From NCBI RefSeq assembly GCF_001428335.1, contig NZ_LMSG01000020.1:140078-204077 (forward strand): DNA of 64,000 nucleotides. The letters run 5' to 3'. The stretch's first letter is position 1, and each line of letters begins with the position of its first letter. The position numbers were made by a program, and so were the translations under genes. This document shows, one piece after another, positions 1 to 7,245 of this stretch. A model generated the notes under the pieces. It was not told the origin of the DNA. It ran no database searches and was given only the letters and a program-made list of their open reading frames with translations. Source of the DNA: Arthrobacter sp. Soil762 (GTDB taxonomy: Bacteria > Actinomycetota > Actinomycetes > Actinomycetales > Micrococcaceae).

Positions 1-462
1 CATTACCGCCTCAGCGGCACCGCGGTCACGCGACTCTGGGCGGCCGTGCGGGAGGTTGCATCCGAGCATGTCGCAGAACTCGACGAACTCGCCGAGGCCT
101 ACCTGGGGGACAGGGCGGCCTTGGACTCCCTGACCCGGACTGAGCTGACCAACCGAATGGCCGCCGGAGATGTCGTAGTTCTCGATGTGCGGCCTGAGCA
201 CGAATTCCGCTCTGGCCACATCCCGGGCGCGGTTTCGGTTCCTGTCCGAGAGCTGGCGGGGCGGATGAGGGACCTGCCGCACGGCCGCATCATCGTGGCG
301 TACTGCCGCGGACAGTACTGCGTGTTCGCCGACGAGGCGGTTCGGACGCTGCGGGAACAGGGTATGCCTGCCGTCAGGCTCGAGGAGGGCTATCCCGAGT
401 GGGCTGAGGCCGGGCTGCCAGTCGAGGCTGGCGCGCCGCGCAAATCCGGCGCACCGGGATAG
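1..462 (+). CDS. ArsR-family regulator fused to rhodanese domain (5' truncated by window edge)
   Basis: The reading frame is open from base 1, so the N-terminal part of the helix-turn-helix domain lies outside the window. The first residues (HYRLSG) match the end of an ArsR winged helix and align with the intact paralogue at 1782-2429. A rhodanese domain follows, with DVRPEHEFRSGHIPGA and the active-site loop YCRGQYC, whose first Cys is the expected persulfide-carrying residue. The family pairs a DNA-binding ArsR fold with a sulfurtransferase domain, which suggests sensing of reactive sulfur species. That ligand is inference. The gene converges on the MFS gene with only 27 bases between stop codons. 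An internal GTG at 46 would omit the domain junction and is not the start. Confidence 0.85.
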   Translation, partial: HYRLSGTAVTRLWAAVREVASEHVAELDELAEAYLGDRAALDSLTRTELTNRMAAGDVVVLDVRPEHEFRSGHIPGAVSVPVRELAGRMRDLPHGRIIVAYCRGQYCVFADEAVRTLREQGMPAVRLEEGYPEWAEAGLPVEAGAPRKSGAPG

Positions 463-489
463 CCGCGGCGTCCGAAATCGGCGGGGCAC

Positions 490-1824
490 TCAGTTATGGG
501 GTGTTGTACGTTGTGACCAGACCACGACGGGAATCAGAAGGAGGGACAGGACGCCTCCGGCCAGGGACAGAACGGCGTAGCTGGTGCCGGCGACGACGAC
601 TCCGGACAGGGCGCCGCCTGTTGCGCCGGCAAGGGCGATGAGGACATCAATGGAGCCTTGTATCTTGGCCCTGGTTTCGAGCGGGGTGGCGTCGACGATG
701 AGGGCCGTGCCGCTGATCAGGCCGAAGTTCCAGCCCAGTCCGAGCAGCGCGAGTGCGATCATCAGTTGCCCCATGGATTGCGCAGGGGCCGTGGCCGCAA
801 CGATCCCGGCTGCCAGGAGCGTCACGCCCGCGGCGACAGCCATGGGGACCCGGCCGAGCCGGTCGACGAGGACGCCGGTGATCAGCGAGGGCAGGTACAT
901 GAAGCCGATATGGATGCCGATCACAACTCCGACTTCGGTCAGGCCGTGACCGTGCGACTGCATGTGGACCGGGGTCATGGTCATGATGGCGACCATCGCA
1001 ATCTGGGTGAGGACCATGACGGTGGTGCCGACGGCGACACCGCGGTTGTTCCCCGGCGGTTCCGGGGTGGACTGCGAATCGGTGGCCGGGGCAGTCTCCG
1101 CCCGGTCCTGGGCACTGATCGCGGTAGCCAGTAGGAGCGGGTCGGGCCGCAGCCAGAAATACAACACCAGGCCCGCGAAGGCGTAGGCGACTGAGGCGAG
1201 CAGGAACGGTCCGGTCAGGGCCGGGATGCCCAAGGCTGTGGCGAATGCGCCCATCGGGGTGACCAGGTTCGGTCCGGCAACGGCGCCGAGTGTTGTGGAC
1301 ACCATGGCCAGGCTGACTGCGGTGGCGCGCCGCCGGGGTGGTGCGAGGTCGGTTCCGGCGTACCGTGCCTGCAGGTTGGTGGCCGTTCCGGCACCGTAGA
1401 CGAGAAGGGCAATGAATAACAGGACAACGCTGTCCGTTACCGCTGCCAGGACGACGCCGGCTGCTCCGATGCCGCCGGCGATGAATCCCGAGGCCAGGCC
1501 GGCACGGCGGCCCCGGCGCTGGGAAATCCGTCCGACCAGGAAGGCCGCCCCGGCTGAGCCGAGCGTGAATAGTGCCGCCGGGATGCCTGCCAGCCCTGCG
1601 GTGCCGAGCATCTGCTGGGCCAGAAGGGCGCCGACGGTGACGCCGGCGGCGAGACCGGCCCCTCCGAAAATTTGGGAAATGATGACGACGGCGAGGGTGC
1701 GCCGATAGAGCGCATGGCGGCGCTCCGGGGAAAAGGAGTAGGACTGGACCAGTTTTTCTGGGATCTGCTGCACAGCCGGGCCTATGCGGTGGCGGTCAGG
1801 TCGACGTCGCCGCTGGCGCGCCAT
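490..1824 (-). CDS. MFS transporter
   Basis: A 444-residue protein with about 12 hydrophobic segments and a major-facilitator layout. The loop GRISQRRGRR between helices 2 and 3 and DRLGRVPMAV in the second half match the two MFS signature loops. It is probably an exporter of a small molecule, but the substrate cannot be read from sequence. It lies directly downstream of the ArsR-rhodanese gene on the same strand and overlaps it by 43 bases with this ATG start, which has a GAAGG motif nine bases upstream. A GTG at 1773, just past the upstream stop, would give a 427-residue protein and remove an Arg-rich tail, but has no visible Shine-Dalgarno. The two genes very likely form an operon. Confidence 0.8.
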   Translation of the reverse strand: MARQRRRRPDRHRIGPAVQQIPEKLVQSYSFSPERRHALYRRTLAVVIISQIFGGAGLAAGVTVGALLAQQMLGTAGLAGIPAALFTLGSAGAAFLVGRISQRRGRRAGLASGFIAGGIGAAGVVLAAVTDSVVLLFIALLVYGAGTATNLQARYAGTDLAPPRRRATAVSLAMVSTTLGAVAGPNLVTPMGAFATALGIPALTGPFLLASVAYAFAGLVLYFWLRPDPLLLATAISAQDRAETAPATDSQSTPEPPGNNRGVAVGTTVMVLTQIAMVAIMTMTPVHMQSHGHGLTEVGVVIGIHIGFMYLPSLITGVLVDRLGRVPMAVAAGVTLLAAGIVAATAPAQSMGQLMIALALLGLGWNFGLISGTALIVDATPLETRAKIQGSIDVLIALAGATGGALSGVVVAGTSYAVLSLAGGVLSLLLIPVVVWSQRTTPHN

Positions 1825-2429
1825 TCAAGGACGCCTTCATCCATGGCGTAGGCGTCGATGCCCTGCCCGCGCATCAGACGTGCCGCATCACGGGCGAGCA
1901 GGCAGAATTCGCCCCGGCAATAGACGATGACCCTCCGATCCCGCGGAACTTCCCCGATCCGGGAGGCCAGCCCGTCCAGGGGAATCGATGCCGCTCCCGG
2001 GTAGTGGCCTGCCTGGTATTCGTGCGCGGGGCGGACATCAAGCATGTACGCCTCGCGGATTTCCTCGATGGTGCGGATCAGCGGCACGGAGTCATCGCGG
2101 CCGCTGCCGGAGTCCTTCTCACCGTCGATGGCGGAGAGTCCGGGGAGGACCCGGGCCGCCATGTTCTTCATCGCCACGAACAATCCAGCGACCTCCGGGC
2201 CTGCCAGCCTGTAATGGATCCTGGTGCCATCCCTGCGGGTCCGCACCAGGCCGGCACCCTTCAGCACTTGCAGGTGGGCAGAAACGGTCGTCACCCCCAT
2301 GCCGGACAAGCGGGACAAGCTGTCAACGGACTGCTCAGCCTGCGCCAACAGTTCGAGGAGTTCGAGCCGGTTTCCGCTGCTGATGGCCTTTCCAATGCGC
2401 GCCACGTGCGCGTAGGCGTCCCGGTTCAC
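1782..2429 (-). CDS. ArsR-family regulator fused to rhodanese domain
   Basis: This 215-residue protein has an N-terminal ArsR winged helix (about residues 5-85; recognition helix around TTVSAHLQVLK) and a C-terminal rhodanese domain (about 105-205) with DVRPAHEYQAGHYPGA and the active-site loop YCRGEFC. I chose the GTG start at 2429 over a TTG at 2450 because GGAGGT lies eight bases upstream of the GTG, while the TTG falls inside the operator palindrome. The rhodanese Cys may form a persulfide and control DNA binding. This is inference from family architecture. It is paralogous to the gene at the left edge and heads an operon with the MFS gene. The palindrome at 2441-2466 indicates autoregulation. 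Confidence 0.88.
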   Translation of the reverse strand: MNRDAYAHVARIGKAISSGNRLELLELLAQAEQSVDSLSRLSGMGVTTVSAHLQVLKGAGLVRTRRDGTRIHYRLAGPEVAGLFVAMKNMAARVLPGLSAIDGEKDSGSGRDDSVPLIRTIEEIREAYMLDVRPAHEYQAGHYPGAASIPLDGLASRIGEVPRDRRVIVYCRGEFCLLARDAARLMRGQGIDAYAMDEGVLEWRASGDVDLTATA

Positions 2430-2440
2430 TTTCGACCTCC

Positions 2441-2466
2441 AGTATTCCAATGAATATTGGAATACT
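2441..2466. promoter_or_regulatory. Palindromic operator of the ArsR-rhodanese/MFS operon
   Basis: Perfect 11-bp inverted arms AGTATTCCAAT and ATTGGAATACT are separated by four bases (GAAT). The palindrome abuts the Shine-Dalgarno of the regulator gene, so a bound dimer would block the promoter or initiation region. Size and symmetry fit ArsR-family operators. The assignment to this regulator is by position only. Confidence 0.75.
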
Positions 2467-2660
2467 ATCAGGGTGCTTGGGCACGAACGGTCCGCTCGGA
2501 CACTCCGGCCTGATCCGCCAAGAGTGCCCTCCAGTCGGCAGTATGTTGCCGTTCTAGGGTAGGAGAACCTCTCGAAGGCTTGGATGAAGGAACGGGAGGA
2601 AGCTGCCAGTTAGGGATCCATCCCTTGTTCGCTGCGACGCGCGGTCAAGGCGCGTGATCT

Positions 2661-3575
2661 TCAGGGTGTTAGGCCCTGTAGATGCTCCTGGCGGCCCACC
2701 GCGTAGGCCTCGCGGAGCCAGCCGGCAAGTTCGCCGTCGATATCGGATGCCTCGGTCACCCGCACCGTGTACAGATGTGTGTACGGAGACAGCGTTTCAA
2801 TCCGTCGGAATCTGGGCGACTCAACCCGGCGCGTAAGCCAGAACTCCACATCGAGCCACTTGTTCGCGGGTTTGACCCCGGCGAACCGGACCCGAACCAT
2901 AAAGGCGACACGGTCCCGGTACGGAACAAGCGTTACCGGGCCGATCGCCTCAACCGTCCGGCGAACTACCTCGAACAGCCGGTGGATGCTGGCTGGCCTG
3001 CCGCGGAACGGCTCGTCGAGGGTGTGCTGTGAGCAGGAATGGTTCATGTTCCGCGTGACAAACTGCCGTCCGCAAGAGGGGCAGGTCCACAAGGCGCGGC
3101 CACTGCGCCGACCCGGTGGCGGGACGTCAGCGCCCAGCACCTGGGCCACGAGCTGTTCAACCCGGCGCGCCCGCGTCGACGGGGTCCGCGCGTCGTCGAG
3201 GAAACGCATCAGCTCCCGCCGCTGCGAAACGGGCAGCTGCCCCCAGTTGCCAGCCGCTCCCACGGCCGCATCCAGGGCGGCAGCCAAATCTCCGGGCGGG
3301 ATGACCTCGTCGGATCCGAGCGCGTGAACGTCCACGGTGACCGTTTCCCCGACGCGCACGCCCGTTGCCGTCCGCAGGCCGCCCGAAAGATACAGGACGT
3401 GCCGGCCGGACCTGCCCGGCATCACCGTGGCGTTGAACTCGGTGCCCCTGAGCGTGCCGGATACCCTGAGCCGGCCATGCTCCGCGAGAGGCAGCAGTTC
3501 AGCCGCAGCTGCCGCCGGGACGTCCACAAAGGGATTGGCTCCGCGCAGCTGAACAGTGGCGGTGAAGCGAACCAT
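2661..3575 (-). CDS. YdeI/DUF1905 protein fused to C-terminal DUF5655 domain
   Basis: The 304-residue protein opens with a DUF1905 beta-barrel (about residues 1-95), then a YdeI/OmpD-associated helical segment (PVSQRRELMRFLDDA, about 110-150), then a DUF5655 domain (about 165-300). Between the last two lies WTCPSCGRQF followed by NHSCSQH. This arrangement of two Cys and two Cys/His pairs could bind zinc. Domain assignments come from recognised sequence patterns; no biochemical function is established for this fusion. It is a single gene with 165 bases separating it from the substrate-binding protein gene upstream. No signal peptide or membrane segment is visible, so it is probably cytosolic. 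Confidence 0.75.
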   Translation of the reverse strand: MVRFTATVQLRGANPFVDVPAAAAAELLPLAEHGRLRVSGTLRGTEFNATVMPGRSGRHVLYLSGGLRTATGVRVGETVTVDVHALGSDEVIPPGDLAAALDAAVGAAGNWGQLPVSQRRELMRFLDDARTPSTRARRVEQLVAQVLGADVPPPGRRSGRALWTCPSCGRQFVTRNMNHSCSQHTLDEPFRGRPASIHRLFEVVRRTVEAIGPVTLVPYRDRVAFMVRVRFAGVKPANKWLDVEFWLTRRVESPRFRRIETLSPYTHLYTVRVTEASDIDGELAGWLREAYAVGRQEHLQGLTP

Positions 3576-3675
3576 ACGGTCATTATCGACCCGGCCGGTC
3601 GGCTCGAAAAGGAACCCCGCGTGTACGCGGGTTGACCGCTGCCCCGGCCGAGTAACTAGGTTCTGGCCTCATCCA

Positions 3676-3725
3676 TTGCTCCGTAACCGCCGTTTTGAGG
3701 GGTCAAAAGGGCGGTTACGGAGCAA
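3676..3725 (-). terminator. Long near-perfect hairpin downstream of the sulfonate-type binding protein gene
   Basis: Two 23-nt arms (3676-3698 and 3703-3725) match at 22 of 23 positions around a GGGG loop. The outer part reads TTGCTCCGTAACCGCC and its complement. It starts 16 bases past the stop of the binding-protein gene. There is no strong U-run, so it may be a terminator, a 3'-end stabiliser, or both. Confidence 0.65.
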
Positions 3726-3740
3726 CCGATGGAGTCCTGG

Positions 3741-4925
3741 CTATTCCTTGCCGAGTCCGGCGGCAGACGTCTTCTGCCCCGTGACCTGGTTGAGGGCCGT
3801 CAGGTCAAAGATGCCGTTAATGTCCGCCTGCTTGGTGGTGCCGGCTTCCACGCCGTCCTTGAGTAGCTTGGGGTAGGTTCCGGCGAGCGGATCCACAGTG
3901 AAGACGATGTTCTTCAGGGACCGCTCGATCACGTTGGCCTTGAGTTCGGCGCCGGCCGCTTCCTTCAGGGCGGCGTTGATGACGGTGGCCTTCTCGCCTG
4001 CAGCCGCGCTGTTCAGCCACTCGACGGACTTAACGTGACCGCGCAGCAGCGCCTTCACGGTGTCCGGGTGCTCGGCGGCGAACTTCTTGTTCACAATCAG
4101 GATGGTGGTGGGGAACTCGCCGGCCTTGCCGGAGAGTGAGCCGTCCCAGAGGTCCTTTTCGTCCACCAGGACCTTGGCCCCGGCGGTCAGCACCAGGCGG
4201 GAGGCCCAGGGTTCAGGCAGCCACGCGCCGTCGAGCTTGCCGTCCTGGAACAGTTTCAGCGTCTGGGCGTTTTCGGTGGGGTTGATGGCCACGTCGCCGC
4301 TGCCGTCCACGTTGGTTTTGTAGCCCTTGGTGGCGAGCCAGGCGCGGAGTGCCACGTCCTGCGTGCCGCCGAGCTGCGGCGAGGCGAGGGTCTTGCCCTT
4401 GAGGTCCGCGGCGGAGTTGATTTCCGGCTTGACCACCAGCTGCGCACCGCCTGCGGCCGCTCCGGCGATGATGCTGACGGACTCCCCGCCGCTCTTGACA
4501 TATGAGTTGATGGCCGGGTTCGGGCCGATGTAGGTGGCGTCGATGGCGCCTGCGTTCAGGGCTTCGATCGCGGCGGGCCCGGCGTTGAAGACCTGCGTGC
4601 TGAGCTTGGTATCGCCCAGCTCTTTGGCGATGTAGCCCTGGCTGACACCCACCAGAGCGGGTGCGTGCGTCACGTTGCCGAAATATCCGAGCTTGAGCTC
4701 TGCCGCCGGGTTGCCGGCCGGTGCGGCGGAGGACGCCGCGGACGTGCCGGAGTTGTTGCCGGAGACGGCCGATGCCACGGCCACGCCGCCGCCGACCAGG
4801 GCCAGAATGCCGGCCACGATGCCGATCTTCAGGCCGAGCGGTCGCTTCGGACCGGAAGACTGGCCAGCCACGATGCGGGTGGCGGCCGGTTGGTTCTGCG
4901 GAGTGTTATCCGGGGGAGTTGTCAC
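3741..4925 (-). CDS. ABC transporter substrate-binding protein, aliphatic sulfonate/taurine (SsuA-like) type
   Basis: A 394-residue exported binding protein. A hydrophilic N-terminus is followed by a membrane anchor (about residues 32-53, GLKIGIVAGILALVGGGVAV) with no lipobox. The mature domain begins with ELKLGYFGNVTHAPALVG and contains IGPNPAINSY and WLPEPWASRL, typical of the SsuA/TauA/NrtA group. It would deliver sulfonates or a related small anion to an SsuBC-type importer. No permease or ATPase gene adjoins it in this window, and a long hairpin follows its stop, so it is a solitary binding protein or its partners are encoded elsewhere. The GTG start has AAAGGA eight bases upstream. A short leader ORF precedes it, suggesting sulfur-dependent control. 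Confidence 0.8.
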   Translation of the reverse strand: MTTPPDNTPQNQPAATRIVAGQSSGPKRPLGLKIGIVAGILALVGGGVAVASAVSGNNSGTSAASSAAPAGNPAAELKLGYFGNVTHAPALVGVSQGYIAKELGDTKLSTQVFNAGPAAIEALNAGAIDATYIGPNPAINSYVKSGGESVSIIAGAAAGGAQLVVKPEINSAADLKGKTLASPQLGGTQDVALRAWLATKGYKTNVDGSGDVAINPTENAQTLKLFQDGKLDGAWLPEPWASRLVLTAGAKVLVDEKDLWDGSLSGKAGEFPTTILIVNKKFAAEHPDTVKALLRGHVKSVEWLNSAAAGEKATVINAALKEAAGAELKANVIERSLKNIVFTVDPLAGTYPKLLKDGVEAGTTKQADINGIFDLTALNQVTGQKTSAAGLGKE

Positions 4926-5007
4926 GGTATTTCCTTTGCTTGCGGAGATGTTGAAGATGAGATTACGGACGGCCCCCAGGCCCTACAACGGCACCGGACA
5001 CGGACGT

Positions 5008-5103
5008 TCACGGAACGACGCACAGGCTCAACAGGACGTAGCGCGGCGTCAAGAAACGTCGCCGGGCGACTCCAAGGGGCCAGCCCCAGGGAGGAGGCTT
5101 CAC
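5008..5103 (-). CDS. Candidate regulatory leader peptide upstream of the SsuA-like gene
   Basis: A 31-codon ORF, GTG start at 5103 and TGA at 5010-5008, ends 83 bases before the binding-protein start. Its C-terminal half reads RRRFLTPRYVLLSLCVVP. From family knowledge, many actinobacterial sulfur-uptake genes are preceded by short peptides with an L-T-x-R-x-x-V/I-x-L core and Cys codons near the end, thought to act through translation-dependent attenuation. The core and the late Cys codon are visible here. The exact start is uncertain (only a weak AGAAGG twelve bases upstream), and no terminator/antiterminator pair could be drawn with confidence. Confidence 0.45.
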   Translation of the reverse strand: MKPPPWGWPLGVARRRFLTPRYVLLSLCVVP

Positions 5104-5128
5104 GGCCCGGGAAGCCTTCTGCCCCACG

Positions 5129-5134
5129 TAGACT
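5129..5134 (+). promoter_or_regulatory. -10 hexamer TAGACT, leaderless promoter of HAD gene
   Basis: TAGACT ends six bases before the ATG at 5141, placing the transcription start at or next to the start codon. This is the leaderless arrangement common in actinobacteria. Confidence 0.55.
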
Positions 5135-5140
5135 GGCAGG

Positions 5141-5959
5141 ATGCGGCTGGTAGCAAGTGATATTGACGGAACGATTCTTGGGCACGACGGAAAGATCAGC
5201 GACCGCACCGTCCGGGCCTTCCACGCCTGCCGGGACGCTGGCATCGAGCTCGTTTTTGTCACAGGCCGCCCGCCGCGCTGGCTCCACCCGCTGGAGGAAC
5301 AGCTTGGCCACACCGGCACGGTCATCTGCTCCAACGGCGCCGTAGTGTGGGACCTTGAAACGGACCGGTTGGTTTCCGCCCGGACACTGGGCATGGACGC
5401 GGTGCTGGAACTGCGGCGGATCATCAAGGAACTGCGCCCGGCCGCTCTCTTCGCCGCGGAAACGCTGACCGGATTCCATCTCGAGCCCGGTTTCATAGAG
5501 AACGGTTCCAGCGAGCTGCTGGCCGAATTTACCCCCGCCCCGCTGGCCGAAACGCTCGCACCGGACGACGCCGTCGTGAAGTTCCTGGCGATTGTCAGGG
5601 ATGGCACCGCGGACGACTTCCTGGCAGCCGTGCGGCCCGCCGTCGCCCATCTGGCGTCGGCCACGCACTCCGCGCCCACCGTGGCGATGCTGGAACTGTC
5701 CCTCCCCGGCGTCAATAAGGCCGTTACCCTGGCCGAATACGCCAACTCCCTGTCCATTGACGCGGCCGACGTCGTGGCGTTCGGAGACATGCCCAACGAC
5801 GTCGAAATGCTGCGTTGGGCAGGCCACGGGTACGCCATGGCCAGCGGCCATCCGGACGCGATCAGCGCCGCCGGGCAGCAGGCACCCCACTTTGACGACG
5901 ACGGCGTGGCCCAGGTTCTCGAGGCCAGGCTCGCGGCGCTGGGCGTAGAGCTGTCCTGA
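5141..5959 (+). CDS. HAD-superfamily phosphatase, Cof/YbjI-type
   Basis: The 272-residue protein starts MRLVASDIDGTILGHDG, giving the HAD nucleophile motif DxDGT at residues 8-12. Motif II is VFVTGRP (about 42-48). The C-terminal GDMPNDVEMLRWAG supplies the acidic motif IV that coordinates Mg2+. The cap between motifs II and III is of the C2B (Cof) type, so a sugar phosphate or other small phosphoester is the likely substrate. Specificity is unknown. It is divergent from the SsuA-like gene and shares its intergenic region with the leader peptide. A second member of the same family lies at 30066-30926. The start follows from the leaderless promoter and the position of the DxD motif. Confidence 0.88.
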   Translation: MRLVASDIDGTILGHDGKISDRTVRAFHACRDAGIELVFVTGRPPRWLHPLEEQLGHTGTVICSNGAVVWDLETDRLVSARTLGMDAVLELRRIIKELRPAALFAAETLTGFHLEPGFIENGSSELLAEFTPAPLAETLAPDDAVVKFLAIVRDGTADDFLAAVRPAVAHLASATHSAPTVAMLELSLPGVNKAVTLAEYANSLSIDAADVVAFGDMPNDVEMLRWAGHGYAMASGHPDAISAAGQQAPHFDDDGVAQVLEARLAALGVELS

Positions 5960-6070
5960 TCCCGGCTCCGTACGGTCCGTAGCCGGAATTCACAGCTTCC
6001 GCTCACCTTGCGTTCACGTTTGCCGCCTACCGTGGGCTACGGATACACATCCGCGGCTAAAGGGGAAGTC

Positions 6071-6319
6071 ATGGCAAGGAACGGCAACCAACGCGCGGCC
6101 GAAGCGCCGCTGCGCCCGGCAGAGCCGGCTGCGCACTGGAAGGCACTGAAAGAGGGCGACCGCGTGCGCGTCCGCCGCGCCCCGGGATACGAAACGAGCG
6201 GGTTCGTGGACGCCATCACGTGGGACCACACCGCTGTGTGGGTGGATCTCGACGACGGCCATGGCCGCACGCTGCTGCACTGCAGTGACGGCGTGGAGAT
6301 TGTGCCGCAGGACGCATAG
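6071..6319 (+). CDS. Small hypothetical protein
   Basis: An 82-residue protein beginning MARNGNQRAAEAPL. AGGGGAAG lies three bases upstream of this ATG, which favours it over an ATG 21 codons earlier. The first 25 residues are Ala/Pro/Glu-rich and probably disordered. The remainder (KEGDRVRVRRAPGYETSGFVDAI and VWVDLDDGHGRTLLHCSDG) is predicted to form a small beta-barrel resembling SH3/KOW-like or ribosome-maturation-type folds, but no family is recognised. It is followed 27 bases later by the phosphodiesterase gene, which has its own promoter. Function unknown. Confidence 0.7.
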   Translation: MARNGNQRAAEAPLRPAEPAAHWKALKEGDRVRVRRAPGYETSGFVDAITWDHTAVWVDLDDGHGRTLLHCSDGVEIVPQDA

Positions 6320-6333
6320 CCCAGGGCCTCCGG

Positions 6334-6339
6334 TACGCT
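6334..6339 (+). promoter_or_regulatory. -10 hexamer TACGCT, leaderless promoter of phosphodiesterase gene
   Basis: TACGCT ends seven bases before the GTG at 6347. The match to TANNNT and the spacing are the same as at several other genes in this window. Confidence 0.5.
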
Positions 6340-6346
6340 CTCAAGC

Positions 6347-7153
6347 GTGACTGAGCCGTTTTTTGATGCTTCCGGCGGTGCTGCCCGTCCCTCGCATCCC
6401 ATCGCCATGGCCCACCGCGGATTCTCGCGGGAGGGGCTTGAGAACTCGATGGCCGCCTTCCGGGCCGCGGCCGAGCTTGGCTATGAGTACCTTGAGACGG
6501 ATGTGCACACCACCTCCGACGGCGTGCTGCTGCTCTTCCACGACGACACCCTGGACAGGGTCACTAACGGCCGTGGCCGGATTTCCGAGCTGACCGCCGC
6601 CGAGGTTTCCACCGCGCGGATCGGCGGGCGCGAGCCCGTGCCGCTCTTCGATGACCTGCTGATGGCCTTCCCGGCCGCCCGGCTGAACCTGGACGTCAAA
6701 GACTGGAACTCCGTGCAAAGCCTGGCCGCCGGCATCGAACGGCACGCCGCACATGACCGGGTCCTGGTGGCAAGTTTTTCGGACCGCCGACGCCGGGCGG
6801 TGCTGAAGCTGCTGAGTCGTCCGGTGGCGTCGTCGGCCGGGATGGTGACGAACGCGCTGTTTGTCCTGTTGGGCCCGGTACTTCCGGCCGCGTGGCTGCG
6901 ATTTGTGCTGCGGGGTCCCTTGCGGGATGTCCAGGCGCTGCAGGTGCCGGTCCGCTATGGTGCGATCCGAGTGGTGACGCCTGCCTACGTGCGGCGGGCG
7001 CACGCCCTGGGCCTGGTGGTCCATGTGTGGACCATCAACCAGCCCGCCGAGATGCACCGGTTGCTTGACCTGGGCGTGGACGGGATCCTGACTGACCGCG
7101 CGGATCTGCTGAAGCAGATCCTGCAGGAGCGAGGCGAGTGGCCCGGCAGCTGA
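6347..7153 (+). CDS. Glycerophosphodiester phosphodiesterase family protein
   Basis: A 268-residue GDPD-fold protein. The signature AHRGFSREGLENSMAAF (about residues 22-38) supplies the catalytic His and Arg and the first metal-binding Glu. YLETDVHTTSDGVLLLFHDD (about 47-66) carries the Glu-x-Asp metal ligands and the second catalytic His. VWTINQPAEMHRLLDLGVDG near the C-terminus is the usual closing strand. It would hydrolyse glycerophosphodiesters to glycerol-3-phosphate and an alcohol. There is no signal peptide, so it acts in the cytosol, probably in lipid turnover. The GTG start is supported by the promoter hexamer immediately upstream. Confidence 0.9.
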   Translation: MTEPFFDASGGAARPSHPIAMAHRGFSREGLENSMAAFRAAAELGYEYLETDVHTTSDGVLLLFHDDTLDRVTNGRGRISELTAAEVSTARIGGREPVPLFDDLLMAFPAARLNLDVKDWNSVQSLAAGIERHAAHDRVLVASFSDRRRRAVLKLLSRPVASSAGMVTNALFVLLGPVLPAAWLRFVLRGPLRDVQALQVPVRYGAIRVVTPAYVRRAHALGLVVHVWTINQPAEMHRLLDLGVDGILTDRADLLKQILQERGEWPGS

Positions 7154-7245
7154 CCCGGGTTGGAGCGTGCCGTTGTCGAGTGTGCAATTTCGAACGTGCC
7201 GTTTTCGAACGTCCCGGCAGCCGCCGAGCCCCCGCGCGGTCTCCG

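Noticed and set aside
4926..5140. Possible SAM riboswitch before the sulfonate-type binding protein
   Set aside because: The conserved core and pairing pattern of SAM-I/IV riboswitches could not be found on the minus strand. A short leader ORF explains the conserved-looking segment better.
7180..7215. TTCGAACGT repeats resembling LexA half-sites
   Set aside because: The two copies are in the same orientation, not inverted as in an SOS box, and neither neighbour is a DNA-repair gene.
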